Part shown: one piece after another, positions 11,429 to 23,184 of the stretch
How positions within the stretch are numbered: position 1 is the stretch's first letter
Layout: the number at the start of each line of letters is the position of its first letter
From: Cheilinus undulatus
Lineage: Eukaryota > Chordata > Actinopteri > Labriformes > Labridae
Length of the DNA: 64,000 nt
Direction of reading: 5' to 3'
Assembly: GCF_018320785.1 (NCBI RefSeq)
Contig: NC_054867.1
Coordinates: 35,405,855-35,469,854, forward strand
Program-made: the position numbers and the translations under genes
The notes under the pieces: generated by a model
Told to the model about the DNA's origin: nothing
The model's input: only the letters and a program-made list of their open reading frames with translations
Databases searched by the model: none

Positions 11429-14400
11429 CATCCAGGCGCTTTAGTTGGTCTAACCCTTGTGCTGAATGGGCGGGACATTGGAGTAGTGATGGCTGACACA
11501 GCAACAAATCACAGGTGGGGAATTTTCCTGACGGTGTGCGGTGTGGTTTTGATGGACTTCAGCGCTGATTCAGCTGACAACCCCAGCCATGCCTACATGA
11601 TGGATGTGTGCTGCCCAGAAGACCAAGATCGGGGGCTGAACATCCATGCATTACTAGCAGGTAAGAGAGCAGGGGCAGATCTAAAATTAAACCCTTTGTT
11701 TCAGTCGATCTAAAAATGAGCTTGTTTTCTGCTTTTGCAGGACTGGGAGGTGGATTTGGTTACATTGTGGGTGGAATCAACTGGGACCAAACACGGTTTG
11801 GACAGTCACTGGGGGGCCAACTCCGGGTTATATTCCTGTTCACAAGCATCACGTTAGCATTTTCCACAGTCATGACTCTGTTCAGTATCCCTGAAAGGCC
11901 TCTACCATTAAGCCAGCCGAACAAAAAATCTAAATCTCATCTAAAAAGCCCCAGCCTCCCTCTTCCACTATCCCCTCCTGTTCAGGGCTCAGCTTTAGGA
12001 GCATATGATGACGATGAAGATGGTCTTTACAACTACGATTTCTCAAAGTCATGTAACACTGACCCCATGGCCCATTCTTGTAGTGCCAGTGCACGCCTTT
12101 GTGCAGGCCTTACAAGCCCAATATCACCCCTGAGTCCTCTCACTCCAAAATACGGCAGCATTATCAGCAGGGACAACTCGATCAATGGCATTAATGAGTT
12201 TGCCTCCTCATTAGGGACCTCCTACATTGACAGTGTGCTCATAAACTGCTACACAGGTCCGCAGACACCACAGGCCCTGGCTCCTAACTCAACCACTGCG
12301 CCCCTGCCCCCCGGGGATTCCCCTCCTCCTCATGAGTGCACACAGGTGTCAGGAAGTTACTCTGCAGAGCTGACCCAGGCTGATGCAGCGTCTCATCAAG
12401 CAGAGGAAGCTGAGGATCCAAGAGAGTCACAGACAGAGGGAGATGCACAATCTTCTGGAGCATCTCAGGTCCCATCTGGGGTTCATTCCAACGCAGGGTC
12501 ACATCGGCGCTCCTCTTCTGGTATCCTGAAGCGACCCCAGAGCCTTGCACTACTAGACAACTCTATGTCAAGCCAGCTTGTTGCATCGGAGAATGGACGT
12601 AGGAGAACAGTGACCTTTAGCCAGCAGGTGTGACCTTTTTTCTGAAATTTTCAAAAGGTGTTTTGCAGTATTCATGAAAGGATTTTCTAACACAATGTCT
12701 GTCTTTTTTCCCTCATGAAGGTCGCAAATATTCTTTTGAATGGAGTGCGATATGAGAGTGGTCTGAGTGAGAGTGTGGAGACAGGAGAATGCCAAATGTC
12801 GTTAAAGCTTCTGTGTATAGCCATCTACAGGATGCCGCCTTCTCTGCGGAGCTTATGCACTAATCATTTTCTGGGTGAGAAAAATCAGTAAGCAGATTTA
12901 GTCAAAACAAATCTCTTAAATGCTTTTTAAACTGTCTGTTTTGGAGTTGAATAGTATCTGAGTTGATGCTTACTAAATCTCTGCAGGCTGGCTGTCCTTT
13001 GAAGGAATGCTGCTCTTCTACACTGACTTCATGGGGGAAGTTGTGTTTGAAGGAGACCCCAAAGCGCCCCATGACTCTGAGGCTTATGAACGCTACAATG
13101 CTGGTGTTAGCATGGGTTGCTGGGGTATGTGCATCTATGCATTCAGTGCTGCTTTCTACTCAGGTAAGCTATAATAACTGGGATATTCTAGTTGACGTTA
13201 CAAGAAATTTACCTGCTTTTCTCCAGTAAGATTCACATTTATTCCTTCTGTTTCTCTCTGGGTTTCTTTTTCAACCTTCAGCCATACTGGAGAAACTTGA
13301 GGAACGTTTCTCTCTTCGCACACTGTACTTTTTTGCCTACCTGGCATTTGGTTTGGGCACCGGACTAACCACACTGTCCACCAACCTCTATGTGGTACTT
13401 TCTCTGTGTGTCACCTACGGGGTGCTCTTCTCCTCTCTATGCACGCTGCCTTACTCTCTGCTGTGTGAATACTACCAGAGCCCTCAGGTCAGTACTGGGA
13501 TATAAAACTAACTTACTTTTAGAGCAATATTTCTTATCTGATGATTGTCTACTCTAGAATCAGCCTATGTATAGAGTTAAACATAATGGATATTACAATT
13601 TTTTTTCTTTTTCAAAACTTGACTATTGATCCCAATCCCCTGTGTACACTAAATCTGAACCACAGCCAGCCGCTGGTTAGTGTTGCAGAGGTTGGAACAG
13701 GGTAACATAATCCACAAAACCATTGCCTCTAAATCTTACTAATTAGCAAGTTATATCTTCCTTTCATTATTTAAAAAAACAACTATGCTTTGTGGCTTAA
13801 AAGAGCTTATGTGCCCAACTGTGTTAGGCGCTTTAGAGACACAGGCACCTTGAATAACCTATAAGCAGCAAGCAAGCAAGCTTTTCCAAAATTTGGGTTC
13901 TTTTTTTAACTCTAAATTGGATTTTCAAAAAAAAAAGAAAAAAACAATTACACAATAATCTCATTTATGAATTCTTAAGCATGTATCTAAGTTTGGTGTA
14001 GCTTTATCTTAAGCACTCAAGTAGTTCATCCCTGCCTGTCTTAACATGACAGGTCTGAGGCAATTGCCCAAATGCTGAAGTATACCTTTACACACAGTAG
14101 TCATTTGTGGTCCCCTGACATAGACTGTACGTCATGAGTGAAGGTATAGGACTGTGGCTCCACAGATGGGCTTGTGAACTATCATTTTGTAGCCTTGAGG
14201 TTAATATTTCAACTGTACAACATTCTGATATTCACCCAACAGGATGTATACTCATAACTACTTCTTTGCTATATTTTGGGTTGTAAAGCATTTTTAAAAT
14301 GATCTGATAGTTATCATTTCATTTATTGTGTAAGTGAGAGAAAAGCAGTTGACAAAATCTGAAGGAAAACTGGCCATATTCGCTATGGTCGGGCTACAGC

Positions 14401-16885
14401 TAATGTTAGCATTCAACTGTTTAGAAAGTAACCACACAGGAAATGATAAAAAGGTAATATGTTTTAGTAAGTGTCCCACATAAGACAGGACCTCTCCCCC
14501 TGCAGAATACTTCAGTGAGATGCTGTCTCTATCAAAACAAAAATGCATGCTAGAATCTTCTTTTTTCTGATAGTCTTTCATCATCATATGAAGTTTATAT
14601 AACTGTAAAATGTGCCAGAAAAATAAATAAATATTGAAATCTGAATGGTAATGCTGAGGGCATAAATACAAAAATCAATTGTATAATTTGGAGAGAAATG
14701 TAGGGGGAAACAGGCCAGCCATTCTAACCCATACTCCAACTGAAGTCATGAAGATAGACTGTAATCTATGAAGGCTGATATCCTTATAGAAGCAACAAAA
14801 CAGTCAGGCAGGACATGGGGTTTATGCAAATACGTTAAAATTGGATCCTATATAGAATGAAGTTTATTCTTGGTCCCTTTCAGTGAGCATTTTATCTTTT
14901 CTAACTGAATGAAATTCATCAGGTGATTCATCAAGTCACTCAGCCATATGGATACTTTAGGTGGGTCTGATGATTTCAAGTATAATAATATTCTTCTGCA
15001 TGGAGCCAGTGTTGTAAAAGCAGTAATGTTTTTATGTCTTTTCCATGCTAAAACTTTCTAAATAAAATCAGATTAAAATTCTGGTTAGGGTTGGGCTTAG
15101 GGTTAAGGCAAAGGTTAGGATACCAAAAGTTAAAAGTCAAAAACCTGACCTGAAAAACCTGATTACAAAACCTTTAATAATGCTGAGAATATACTGGCTT
15201 CTTACAGGAAAAAACATGTCCTCCATGAAAACATTAACATAGTAGCTAATGCTAATGCTAACAAATCTGAGCAAGCTACATTGATAAGGCTGCTAAGTTG
15301 CTAACATAGCTAAATCTAAATCTAACAAAGCTATGCATGCTAGGTAGATTGAGTGGCTAAGTAGCTTATGTAGCTTAACCGAAAGCTAAAAAAGCTATGT
15401 TAGCTACGTAGGAAACTATTTACAAAAGTAACTTAGCTAAAGCTAAAACAATGTTAGTTGCATTAGCTTATGTTACCTAACCTAAGGTGTAAATTCCTGG
15501 CTAACATTGCATAAAAGCATTAGAAATTTCTTCACAGCAAACATCATGTAGGCCATAAATGGTAGAATGAACTGGTAGGATGCTAAAATTAGCTGTTGTA
15601 ATATAGGTTATCAAATGTGTTGTTTTTCCATCAGAAATGACCAGGTGTGCTTCAAGATGTTCATTGATCATTGTCTCTGAAGGTTGTTCCTACATGTGAT
15701 TCCCTGGCTAACATTCCATTAGCCCAGTATAATTTACTTCACAGCTAACAAAGCACAAGCTTGGAAATGGTTTAATGTTCATGCTAGTTGCTGTTCGAGC
15801 AGGTTTATCAAAATTTATGTAAGCTAAGAGATGATTAAATGCTAATGTTAGCTGTTGTCCAATAGCCTTTTTTGGTTTATCAAATGGTTTGTTTCGACTG
15901 ACAATATGGCCCCTTTCCTCTAAATTTGAGTGTGTCCTAGCTGCATATTCCTAGCTTACAGGAATTAACAGCTAACAACATATACGATAGGAAGAAGTCA
16001 GTGCTCGTGTTAGCTGCCATGGATGTTAGCTGCTGGTGTTATGTGCTGTTTTAAGATGTCCCTCTAATTGGTCATCTTTTGTTGTCTTAAGGTTTCTCCT
16101 ATATGACCTTACAATAAAGCATTCAAATTTACCTCAAAGCTAACAAAATATAAGCTGAGAAGTGGTTAAATGCTAATGCTAACTGGAGTCTGTTAGCAAG
16201 TCTTAGACTATAAGATATGCTGTTTAAATTATTAAGTTTGTCCCGATCTCCCTGAATATTTTTACTGTTATGACGTGAAAGTTGCTAATCAATCAATCAA
16301 ACCACTAAAGTGACATCTATTGGAGTCTGGGGGTTTAGTAACACACAAACTTTAACAGCAGTATGATGTTCTGAAATTTGAGTGTACCTCAGAGAAAAGT
16401 GTTTATTCCTCTTGTGGTTGCAAACATTGTGACTTATTTTGGTATTTTGACAAACACTGAAGTGTTCTCTGCTGACCATTAGAAGGAATGCAGGCAATGT
16501 AAGACATTTTGCATTGTCTTCACACCAAACAAAGAGGCTGTGTCCACCCTCTATACAGGGTAATGCCCCACAACCAATAACCTTAAATCTAAATAAAATA
16601 TTTATTTTCCAGTTTTGTGGCTCATCAGAGGAAGGGACCAGACGAGGGATGGGGGTGGACATCTCTCTGCTCAGCTGCCAGTACTTCCTGGCTCAGATCC
16701 TGGTCTCTGTGGCGATGGGACCCCTGACCTCACTGGTGGGTGGGGCCCAGGGAGTGATGTACTTTTCAAGCCTGATGTCATTCGTTGGCTGCCTGTACTC
16801 CTCTCTCTGCGTGGTGTACCAGCTGCCCCCCCCTGAGGGTGAGCCCCCCGAAAGCGAGACCCAGCCACTATTGGTGAACACGTAG
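8469..16885 (+). CDS. slc45a1: Slc45a1, proton-associated sugar transporter A; 8 coding exons, 812 aa
   Basis: This is a 12-helix major-facilitator protein; the mammalian orthologue is a proton-coupled glucose/galactose carrier of neurons. Coding exons are 8469-8892, 8976-9068, 11436-11660, 11741-12627, 12721-12874, 12987-13163, 13282-13487 and 16613-16885. All splice sites are GT-AG, the joined frame is open, and the stop is TAG. Hallmarks include [16 protein letters not shown], the proline run before NTPCPL, a first helix from about residue 95 ([21 protein letters not shown]), the MFS loop motif GRRRPF (161-166), [19 protein letters not shown], and C-terminal [19 protein letters not shown]. 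Exon 4 encodes the long cytoplasmic central loop, which is serine/proline rich. Near the loop end are GILK (508-511) and RTVTF (536-540). The start is ATG at 8469; an in-frame TTG nine bases earlier was not chosen. A 5' splice acceptor ends at 8448. The identification is very secure. Confidence 0.96.
10384..11085 (+). mobile_element. Degenerate Tc1-like element (family B, copy 1) in slc45a1 intron 2
   Basis: The left part resembles the terminal repeat of the better copy at 39585 (GGATnTTTTACCCTTTTA, AAATCAATCATGGTCAATATAAT). The right part is transposase relic, including [21 protein letters not shown], matching the QQDNDPKHTAKATQEWF-type block of Tc1 transposases. It has many stops and no right terminal repeat, so it is dead. 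Intron 2 otherwise shows nothing gene-like. Confidence 0.75.
11381..11428. repeat. (TATC)12 microsatellite directly before the slc45a1 exon 3 acceptor
   Basis: Twelve perfect tetranucleotide units end seven bases before the AG|GCGCTTTAG junction at 11435/11436. The repeat occupies the branch-point and polypyrimidine position of intron 2. Confidence 0.97.
15055..16165. repeat. GCTAA-rich dispersed repeat in slc45a1 intron 7 (copy 1)
   Basis: The left 170 bp (AATCAGATTAAAATTCTGG ... AAGTTAAAAGTC ... TTACAGGAAAAAA) match 42891-43050 closely and in the same orientation. They are followed by about 900 bp rich in GCTAA/TTAGC words, as in the second copy. No coding potential is visible. The 3.1-kb intron 7 otherwise holds ordinary AT-rich sequence. 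Confidence 0.7.
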
Positions 16886-18660
16886 AAAAGCCTATAAATT
16901 AAGTTTACCTCCCACACATATACCACACAGCATACACGCTCTCACGCTGTTGCTTAGTGTCTGACAGTGTCGACCTTTAACGCACTGACAGGACAAACAC
17001 ACTGTACAGCACAGTCACATATATTATTTCACATTTATCAGCACTGTTCTCCTCAGAGCTAGACAGACAGACAGACAGACATTGGCCACTGCTCTAATAT
17101 GTGTATACATGACCAGTGTGCGTGCGCCCATACATTTTTTCTAACTTTTGCAAATGATTGTGTATGACATTTTGAAAGCATCGTGTGACAGAGGGATGTG
17201 TGTGTTTGTGTGTGAGAGAAACTGTCTGGTCTAACTGCATATAGGTACACCTCAGCCGTTCTTGTGTCTAATTCTTTGCTGTAAATGCTCACGTCTCCTC
17301 TTGCTTGTTGGTGTCTAGTTTAGAAATGCTAATCTATAGCTAACCACAGCTTTCCCTCTCTTTTTCCTTCTTTTATCAGTTGCCTAATGTCTGCATGAGC
17401 TGCAATGTATTCCCTTTAAAGCCTTGTGTTAATGTTTTGTTTTGGTCACACGGCCAGGGAATGTCTACCTGCCTGTTTCTCTGAGTTAGCATAGTAGCAT
17501 CACACCTGAGGTGGGATTTTTTGGACTAGATGAATGTGCTGCCAGTGACCTCTCACACTCACTCCATGCATTCAAAAGCTCTTCTTAAACACAAAGCAGC
17601 CAAGTATGTCATATTCATGTTAAGCTGAACAGGCTTAACCACAGTTACAGTCTTGAAGGGCTTCACACTGTTTATATTTTATAAGCTATTAGAATCAACA
17701 CTTCCTACAGTCCATTAATTATGAGAATTGGCAGTTTGCTGTCCTCAAATTCAACTTTGGTGCTCGTTGAATCTTAGTCAACTCCCAAGTAGGAGTGAAC
17801 TGCCAACCAAACACAATTGAAATAGATGTCTGCCACACACATGCACACATTTGTATACTCACTATCAAACACAAAAATTTGTACTGGTGGCCAACTGTGT
17901 CTGGGCCCTCACTAAGCCATGGACAGCTGTGCGCTGTCATCCTACTCCTGGCCATGCGATTGTAATAATGACAGTGATTCTTGTCATTATCAGGAAGAGG
18001 AGAAGTTGAAACTGGGGTGTGAATCAGCATTCAGTCGGAAACCGAACAAAACAGAAGAACAGCAAACAGGGAGAAGACTCATGTGAACTATGGGTAACCC
18101 TGAAGGTGGACAACACTGACAGAAAAGACTGTGGGGGTTCAAAGAGCCAGCAGCAAGTGCTTATTTTCATCTGTAGGGCGCATGCTAAAAGTAGGCTTTG
18201 CCTCCACCATGCTCTCAGCCCATCAAGTCAGTATAGTAATGACCTTACATGTATAAGCCAAGTTCCTCACAGGGTGTTCAGACTTAATTTTCCATCCTTG
18301 AAAAGCCATTTTCATCATGGATTTTTACATCTGGTGTGTTATGGCAAACAGTTTGCTTTATCTGTTTGGCTTCATCCCCGTATCACAGGCCCCCAGCCTG
18401 ACTCAAAGGCCTTAACATAAGGTTAACTTCAGTACATACCATCGTGATGGTTTTATTGACTGGCTCTTCCAGTGAACATCTCAACATCAAGGAGCCAGTT
18501 TCAATTGCTGCCTCAGCAGAATGTCAATAATTGCTTATTAAAGCCTCCTGGACTGACTGGATGCACGCCATGCTAATGTTTCTGAGGAAACAGGTACTGT
18601 ATGGATCATACTGTTGCAGCTTGCTTAAGATAAAATAAAACACTGTTTTTGTGTTGTTAC
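16886..18660 (+). other. Probable slc45a1 3' untranslated region
   Basis: After the TAG stop no gene is visible until the convergent ptma gene. An AATAAA at 18634-18639 would give a 3' UTR of about 1.75 kb. An (ACAG)n stretch lies at about 17065-17080. Small open frames here show no recognisable protein and are treated as chance. Confidence 0.5.
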
Positions 18661-19075
18661 CACCTATTGCTCGATCTTAGCAGTGTTGCTGTAAAAGCTA
18701 CTTTTATTCAGGGTTTCGTTCAAACTTTAAAATGATAATTTTGGACTCCTGTGTCTTTTGTCTTCTTTTCTGATAAACATTACAGGCCTGTTCCAGTTGT
18801 CACACTGTAAGGTTGACTCAGGCTAAAGTAAAATGCAATATTCATTCTCACCACATGAGGGAGCCAAGAGACGGCACCCATTGATTTGGTGCACTTTTCC
18901 ATTACCAAGTAAGATTACTCCTTTTCCTTCCTGCATCTTAGCCAGCCATTTTCCATGTAAGAAAAATTGGGTCAAGTGACATCATCTATCCATTAAAACA
19001 TGGTTTCACAGAGCAATAATGAGATACAAACATGTATGATGCACACAAAGCAGATATACTTAAGTAAAAAGACAA

Positions 19076-19880
19076 TTTATTTTTAGTCAGAATATACAAA
19101 GCAGTGGCTGAAGTAACCGAATGTCATTTTGTTTCTGAAAAAGGCAGTCTTGGACACAAAACTGTGCTACCCAGCCATAACATAAAACTCATTGAAACAT
19201 ACAAAAAAACAAAGTATAAATGGTACAAACTTGCGTGGAATGCATACAGAACAAATGACCAAAGCTTTAAGATTTAAGAGGGGTTAATTAACATGGCAAA
19301 ATACAGCTTCCATTTAACAAGATCAAGTTATCTTATCATGGATGAACAAGACAGAGCCCCTTTAATTATTTGCACCATCTGTTAAGTTAACAGGGCAGCC
19401 AAGCCAGGGATTAAGTAGCAGCTCAACACAAATAACTTTTGCCTCAACTAATAATGCTAACAACTGTCCATTAGCCCCTGCTTAAAACTTATCTTTGGTC
19501 CTTTAAGTGAATCTGAGAGGTCAACATGAGCCTGGTAGGGAGTGAGCAGCTGCCTGTATGAATGAATCATCTGGTCAGCACTGACAATAGAGATTGTGCT
19601 TCAAACATACTGATATAAGACCTCAAGAATGAAAACAAACTGATCTCATGATGTGGCCCTTTTTGTACAAATAAAAAAAAAAACTCATTTTAAAGACCAA
19701 TAAATAACATTTCATAAAAAAAGGATGTGGGCCACTATGTTTCAGGACTCCAGTGCAATGTGATAACATGGGAGCAAACAAAAAGAAAAATTTCTCCAAG
19801 GTACAGAAAGCACAAGCTCTATAACAAGATGTTGACCAGGCTGGTTAGACAGTGCTGCAAATAAGTAGCAAGGTAGAGAC
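19076..19880 (-). other. Probable ptma 3' untranslated region with poly(A) signal
   Basis: On the minus strand, about 800 bp of AT-rich noncoding sequence follows the ptma stop and ends in AATAAA (plus-strand TTTATT, 19076-19081). A long AU-rich 3' UTR is typical for prothymosin mRNAs. Confidence 0.5.
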
Positions 19881-21537
19881 TTAAGCCTCCACCTCTGCCT
19901 CTTTTGAATCTCCATTCTCCTCTGTCTTCTGCTTTTTTGTCTCAACCTTGACCTAATGAGAAAAGGGAAGATATTTTAAGATTTAGCTTATGTGATAGAT
20001 TACCAGATTGGTCAACACTTTTAAAATAGTTAAATAATCGTCTGTGCATCATATCCTGGTGACCACCCACCTCCTCCTCTTCAGCTGCACGCTTCACTGG
20101 CTGTGCATCAGTCTCCTCAGCAGGGGGCGCCTCCTCTGCATTCTCTGCAAGGACAGTTTATCACTTCAGTTAATACTTCTGCTGTAAATAAGACATGATT
20201 GATGGTAGCATTTTCAATTTCTGGCCACACAGGGGACAGCACAGGACTCGAAAGGACAAAATGGAGCTGCTTAAGATCAAGTTATTCTTTTTTTTAAGTG
20301 ATACTGCTGTATTAAAACCTACCATCTCCATTCTTGTGTTTCTCCTCTCCATTTTTCTCCACTTTGTCACTGTGATCAGCACCATTCTGTGTAAAGAGAT
20401 AAATATTAGTCTGGAGATATACACCATTTGCAGCTATCAGTTTGCTTTTAATATAAATTCAATTCATATGGGTCATGGAAAAGGCTGCAAATAGTTTTAA
20501 ACAAACAAATAAATAATGAAATCCCAAGCATATTTGACATAGTCCTCCCACAGTCTTGCGTGGCTTGGACTCCTCAGGGGGCATTTAAAAAAAGCATGTG
20601 TGAGAAGCTCTCATTATTCCCAAGAGGATTAGCCACCAAGCTAGACAAGAGACCCAATGGAGATGTCCTCAGACTTGCCCACTAACATCTGTGCCATTTC
20701 ACAACCCAAACAAAGCACTGCGTGGAGAGCAGCTGAACGGGGGGAAGGCGGGCACAGCGACACCTGCATGATGAGGAGTGCTAAGACAAAAGGGCCATGA
20801 GGCTTGTCCTCGGCTTAAACTCACTGTGCCATTGGCAGGTGCGTCTCCGTTGTCGGTTTTCTTCTCCTCAACTTCTGCTTCTTTCTTCTCTTTCAGCTCC
20901 TACAAAATAAAAGCATGTCAGGCTAAGCGACTAGCATATAAGTGCTGCACATTCAATTCATGCTTAATAAAAAAAATTTCCTTGGATAATAAACACATCT
21001 TTTAAAGCTAATATGTGTAAATAAGTAACTATGAGACGGTTTTGAACGTTCTCACCAAATGCGGTAATGTAACGTAAACGCTGCTGTGGCTTCCCGCCCA
21101 CAGCAGCGCTTCACCAGCTGTACTGTTTCTACCGCTTTGTCTGCTCAACAAGACATTTTTTTTTTTTGACTAACCACATCACAATCAAGTGGAGTTTCCA
21201 GACTAAATATTTTGCTGCCGTCACTCGAAATAACACATTAGTCACTTGAGAGGTGTAAGGCGGTCGAAAAAGTTAAATTTAAAGATAGCTGTTGAGGTAT
21301 TTGCAATTTATTCCTACTTTAAATATAGCGGGGATAAAGAATAGCGAGCGGTAACGTTTACAGCCTTACTTTAAGTTGTTGAGTTCAAGCTAGGTAAAAC
21401 AATAACCATGAACATCTTAAAAATAAAAAGTTTCTAAAATCTTTTCACTCGACACCTCAACCGACGAAAAATTGAATGAAACCTACCTTGGCTGTAACCT
21501 CTGCAGTTGCGGTCGTGTCAACAGCTGTGTCGGCCAT
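19881..21537 (-). CDS. ptma: Prothymosin-alpha-family protein, 5 exons, 111 aa, lacking the long acidic tract
   Basis: Prothymosin alpha is an abundant, disordered nuclear protein that binds linker histones and KEAP1. Minus-strand exons are 21537-21487, 20899-20825, 20386-20323, 20144-20071 and 19952-19881; phases agree and the stop is TAA. Family marks: N-terminus MADTAVDTTATAEVTAK followed by ELKEKKE, then GDAPANG, then KRAAEEEE, and the C-terminal bipartite nuclear signal with TKKQKTEENG. The TKKQKT wording favours prothymosin over parathymosin (which has KRQKT). Unusually, the central run of tens of Glu/Asp is missing: the longest acidic run is EEEE, and about 34 of 111 residues are acidic against roughly half in mammalian PTMA. 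The introns show no hidden acidic exon. It may be a diverged teleost paralogue. Confidence 0.85.
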
Positions 21538-21850
21538 GGTTGATTTTGGTAAGCTGATGTAGAAATAATATTCCCTTTCAGAAAAAGACTTTTATTTCTT
21601 GGCTCTTTGCCTTCGTGCGGATTGTCCAAAGAGACGCTGAAAGAGAAATGATGTCTGCTCTTCTCCGCTTTTCTCTCGAGCTGGTTGAAACTCTACTCTC
21701 GTTGGATACAACGGATGAAAGCCGCACATGATTGGACGAGGTCGACCAACGGGGTATCGGATTGGAGGAAAATCCTGTCCATCTTGGCAAGCTCTCCCAC
21801 CTCCTTTCCAAGTCATCGTTGATTGGTCAATTGTTTTAAAGCGCTGCACT
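21538..21850 (-). promoter_or_regulatory. ptma promoter region with three CCAAT boxes at about 30-bp multiples
   Basis: ATTGG on the plus strand (CCAAT for the minus-strand gene) occurs at 21731-21735, 21761-21765 and 21822-21826. The spacings are 30 and 61 bp, the helical register typical of multi-site NF-Y promoters of highly expressed genes. The surrounding sequence is CpG-richer than the flanks. Confidence 0.6.
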
Positions 21851-21999
21851 GTGACACTAGAGTTGTCTTTTCTACTACCACTGGTTTACCTTTGATTTGT
21901 CACCTTAAATCCGAACAATGGCTTTAAGTGGCTGACCGTTACAGTTATTATAACTCACAAGAGTCCATTAGTTAATTTTAGGTGGAATATATTTTTTGT

Positions 22000-23180
22000 A
22001 AAAGTTGAAAACAATGCACGTAGTAGGTATCTTTTGTCTTAGCGCCCTTTCTCTGCAGTGATGGAGGTATCAAATTACATGCAAAACGGAACAATGTGAC
22101 GATGTGAAAACCATGATGCCACTCCTCCTTTCTATATTTAACACTTGTAACGATATGAGTTCCTGCTTAAGTGTGCTCACGCTTTAAGTCGTTTACAAAA
22201 CAGACAAAGGGGGGCGAAGCACTACAAATTTGCATATCTATCAAATTTATCTCTTTTAAACAAACTACTTATAAAAACATACTTTCACTGCCACTGAGCT
22301 TGAAACATTACTGGTATATTATTTGTATACATGTTCCATATCATTTGGTGCTCTCAAGCATGGTGTAACAATGCCATTAAAGTTTTACATAACTTGCACA
22401 GGTGTTACAACATCGATAGTAAAGCGATCTATGTAGAAATCACATGGTCAGTTTTTTTACACATAATATTAAGGGTAAAATGTGCTGCCTTCTGCAGAGA
22501 ATAAACCAAAAAATCAGTGTGTAGCCTTGTGGTTTGTGAGTCTATCAAGTACAGTAATGGCGTGTGGTACAATAAGCATGCACATACAGTACTTTTACTT
22601 GATGCATTCAAGCACTGTTGTTTTTTCACCTACAAAGGTTAAACTGGTTTTTAATTTCCTGGGAAATGCACTCTCAAATGATGATGAAAGGCTGTGCTAA
22701 GGTCAAGTTGAAATTGCATGGCACTGATGTAGCCTTGCTAGAAAAAAAATGAATGCAGGCACAGCAATAAAATCAAAATTACAGCATGCACTCATGAATA
22801 TGATGTGTCTGGAGGTATTTGCCAGACCTCAAAGATGCCTTAACAACAATATTCTTAATTCATACACCAAGTGTTACTCTAAAAATGACTTATATTTCCC
22901 ATAAAGTCCTCTTTTTGGCCAATTAAGAACCCTTTGGTCTTGTAAACCCAGTTTTGCATAACATGCAAAACTGACTGTTTTTTCTTTCTTCCCCTTCATT
23001 GAGATGATTTTTTTTGCAGCCTTCCTCTCTTATCCAACTGTAAAACTAAAGGAAGTGGTAAGAAACAGCCTTATGGGCTCTGAACTCTGTCATTTCAGTC
23101 TGGAAATGGTCAGTGCCTCACTCTTTGTTAAGAAAAGGTTAATGTATTGTTTATAACTTGGCACAAAAAAGTAAAGGAAT
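22000..23180. other. Intergenic DNA, nothing recognised
   Basis: AT-rich sequence upstream of ptma. Only short chance open frames are present, with no family resemblance and no consistent splice structure. Confidence 0.6.
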
Positions 23181-23184
23181 CTGT

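Noticed and set aside
15080-15122. TTAGGG-like words suggesting interstitial telomere sequence
   Set aside because: Imperfect, only about three words, and part of the dispersed repeat also found at 42900; not a telomere relic.
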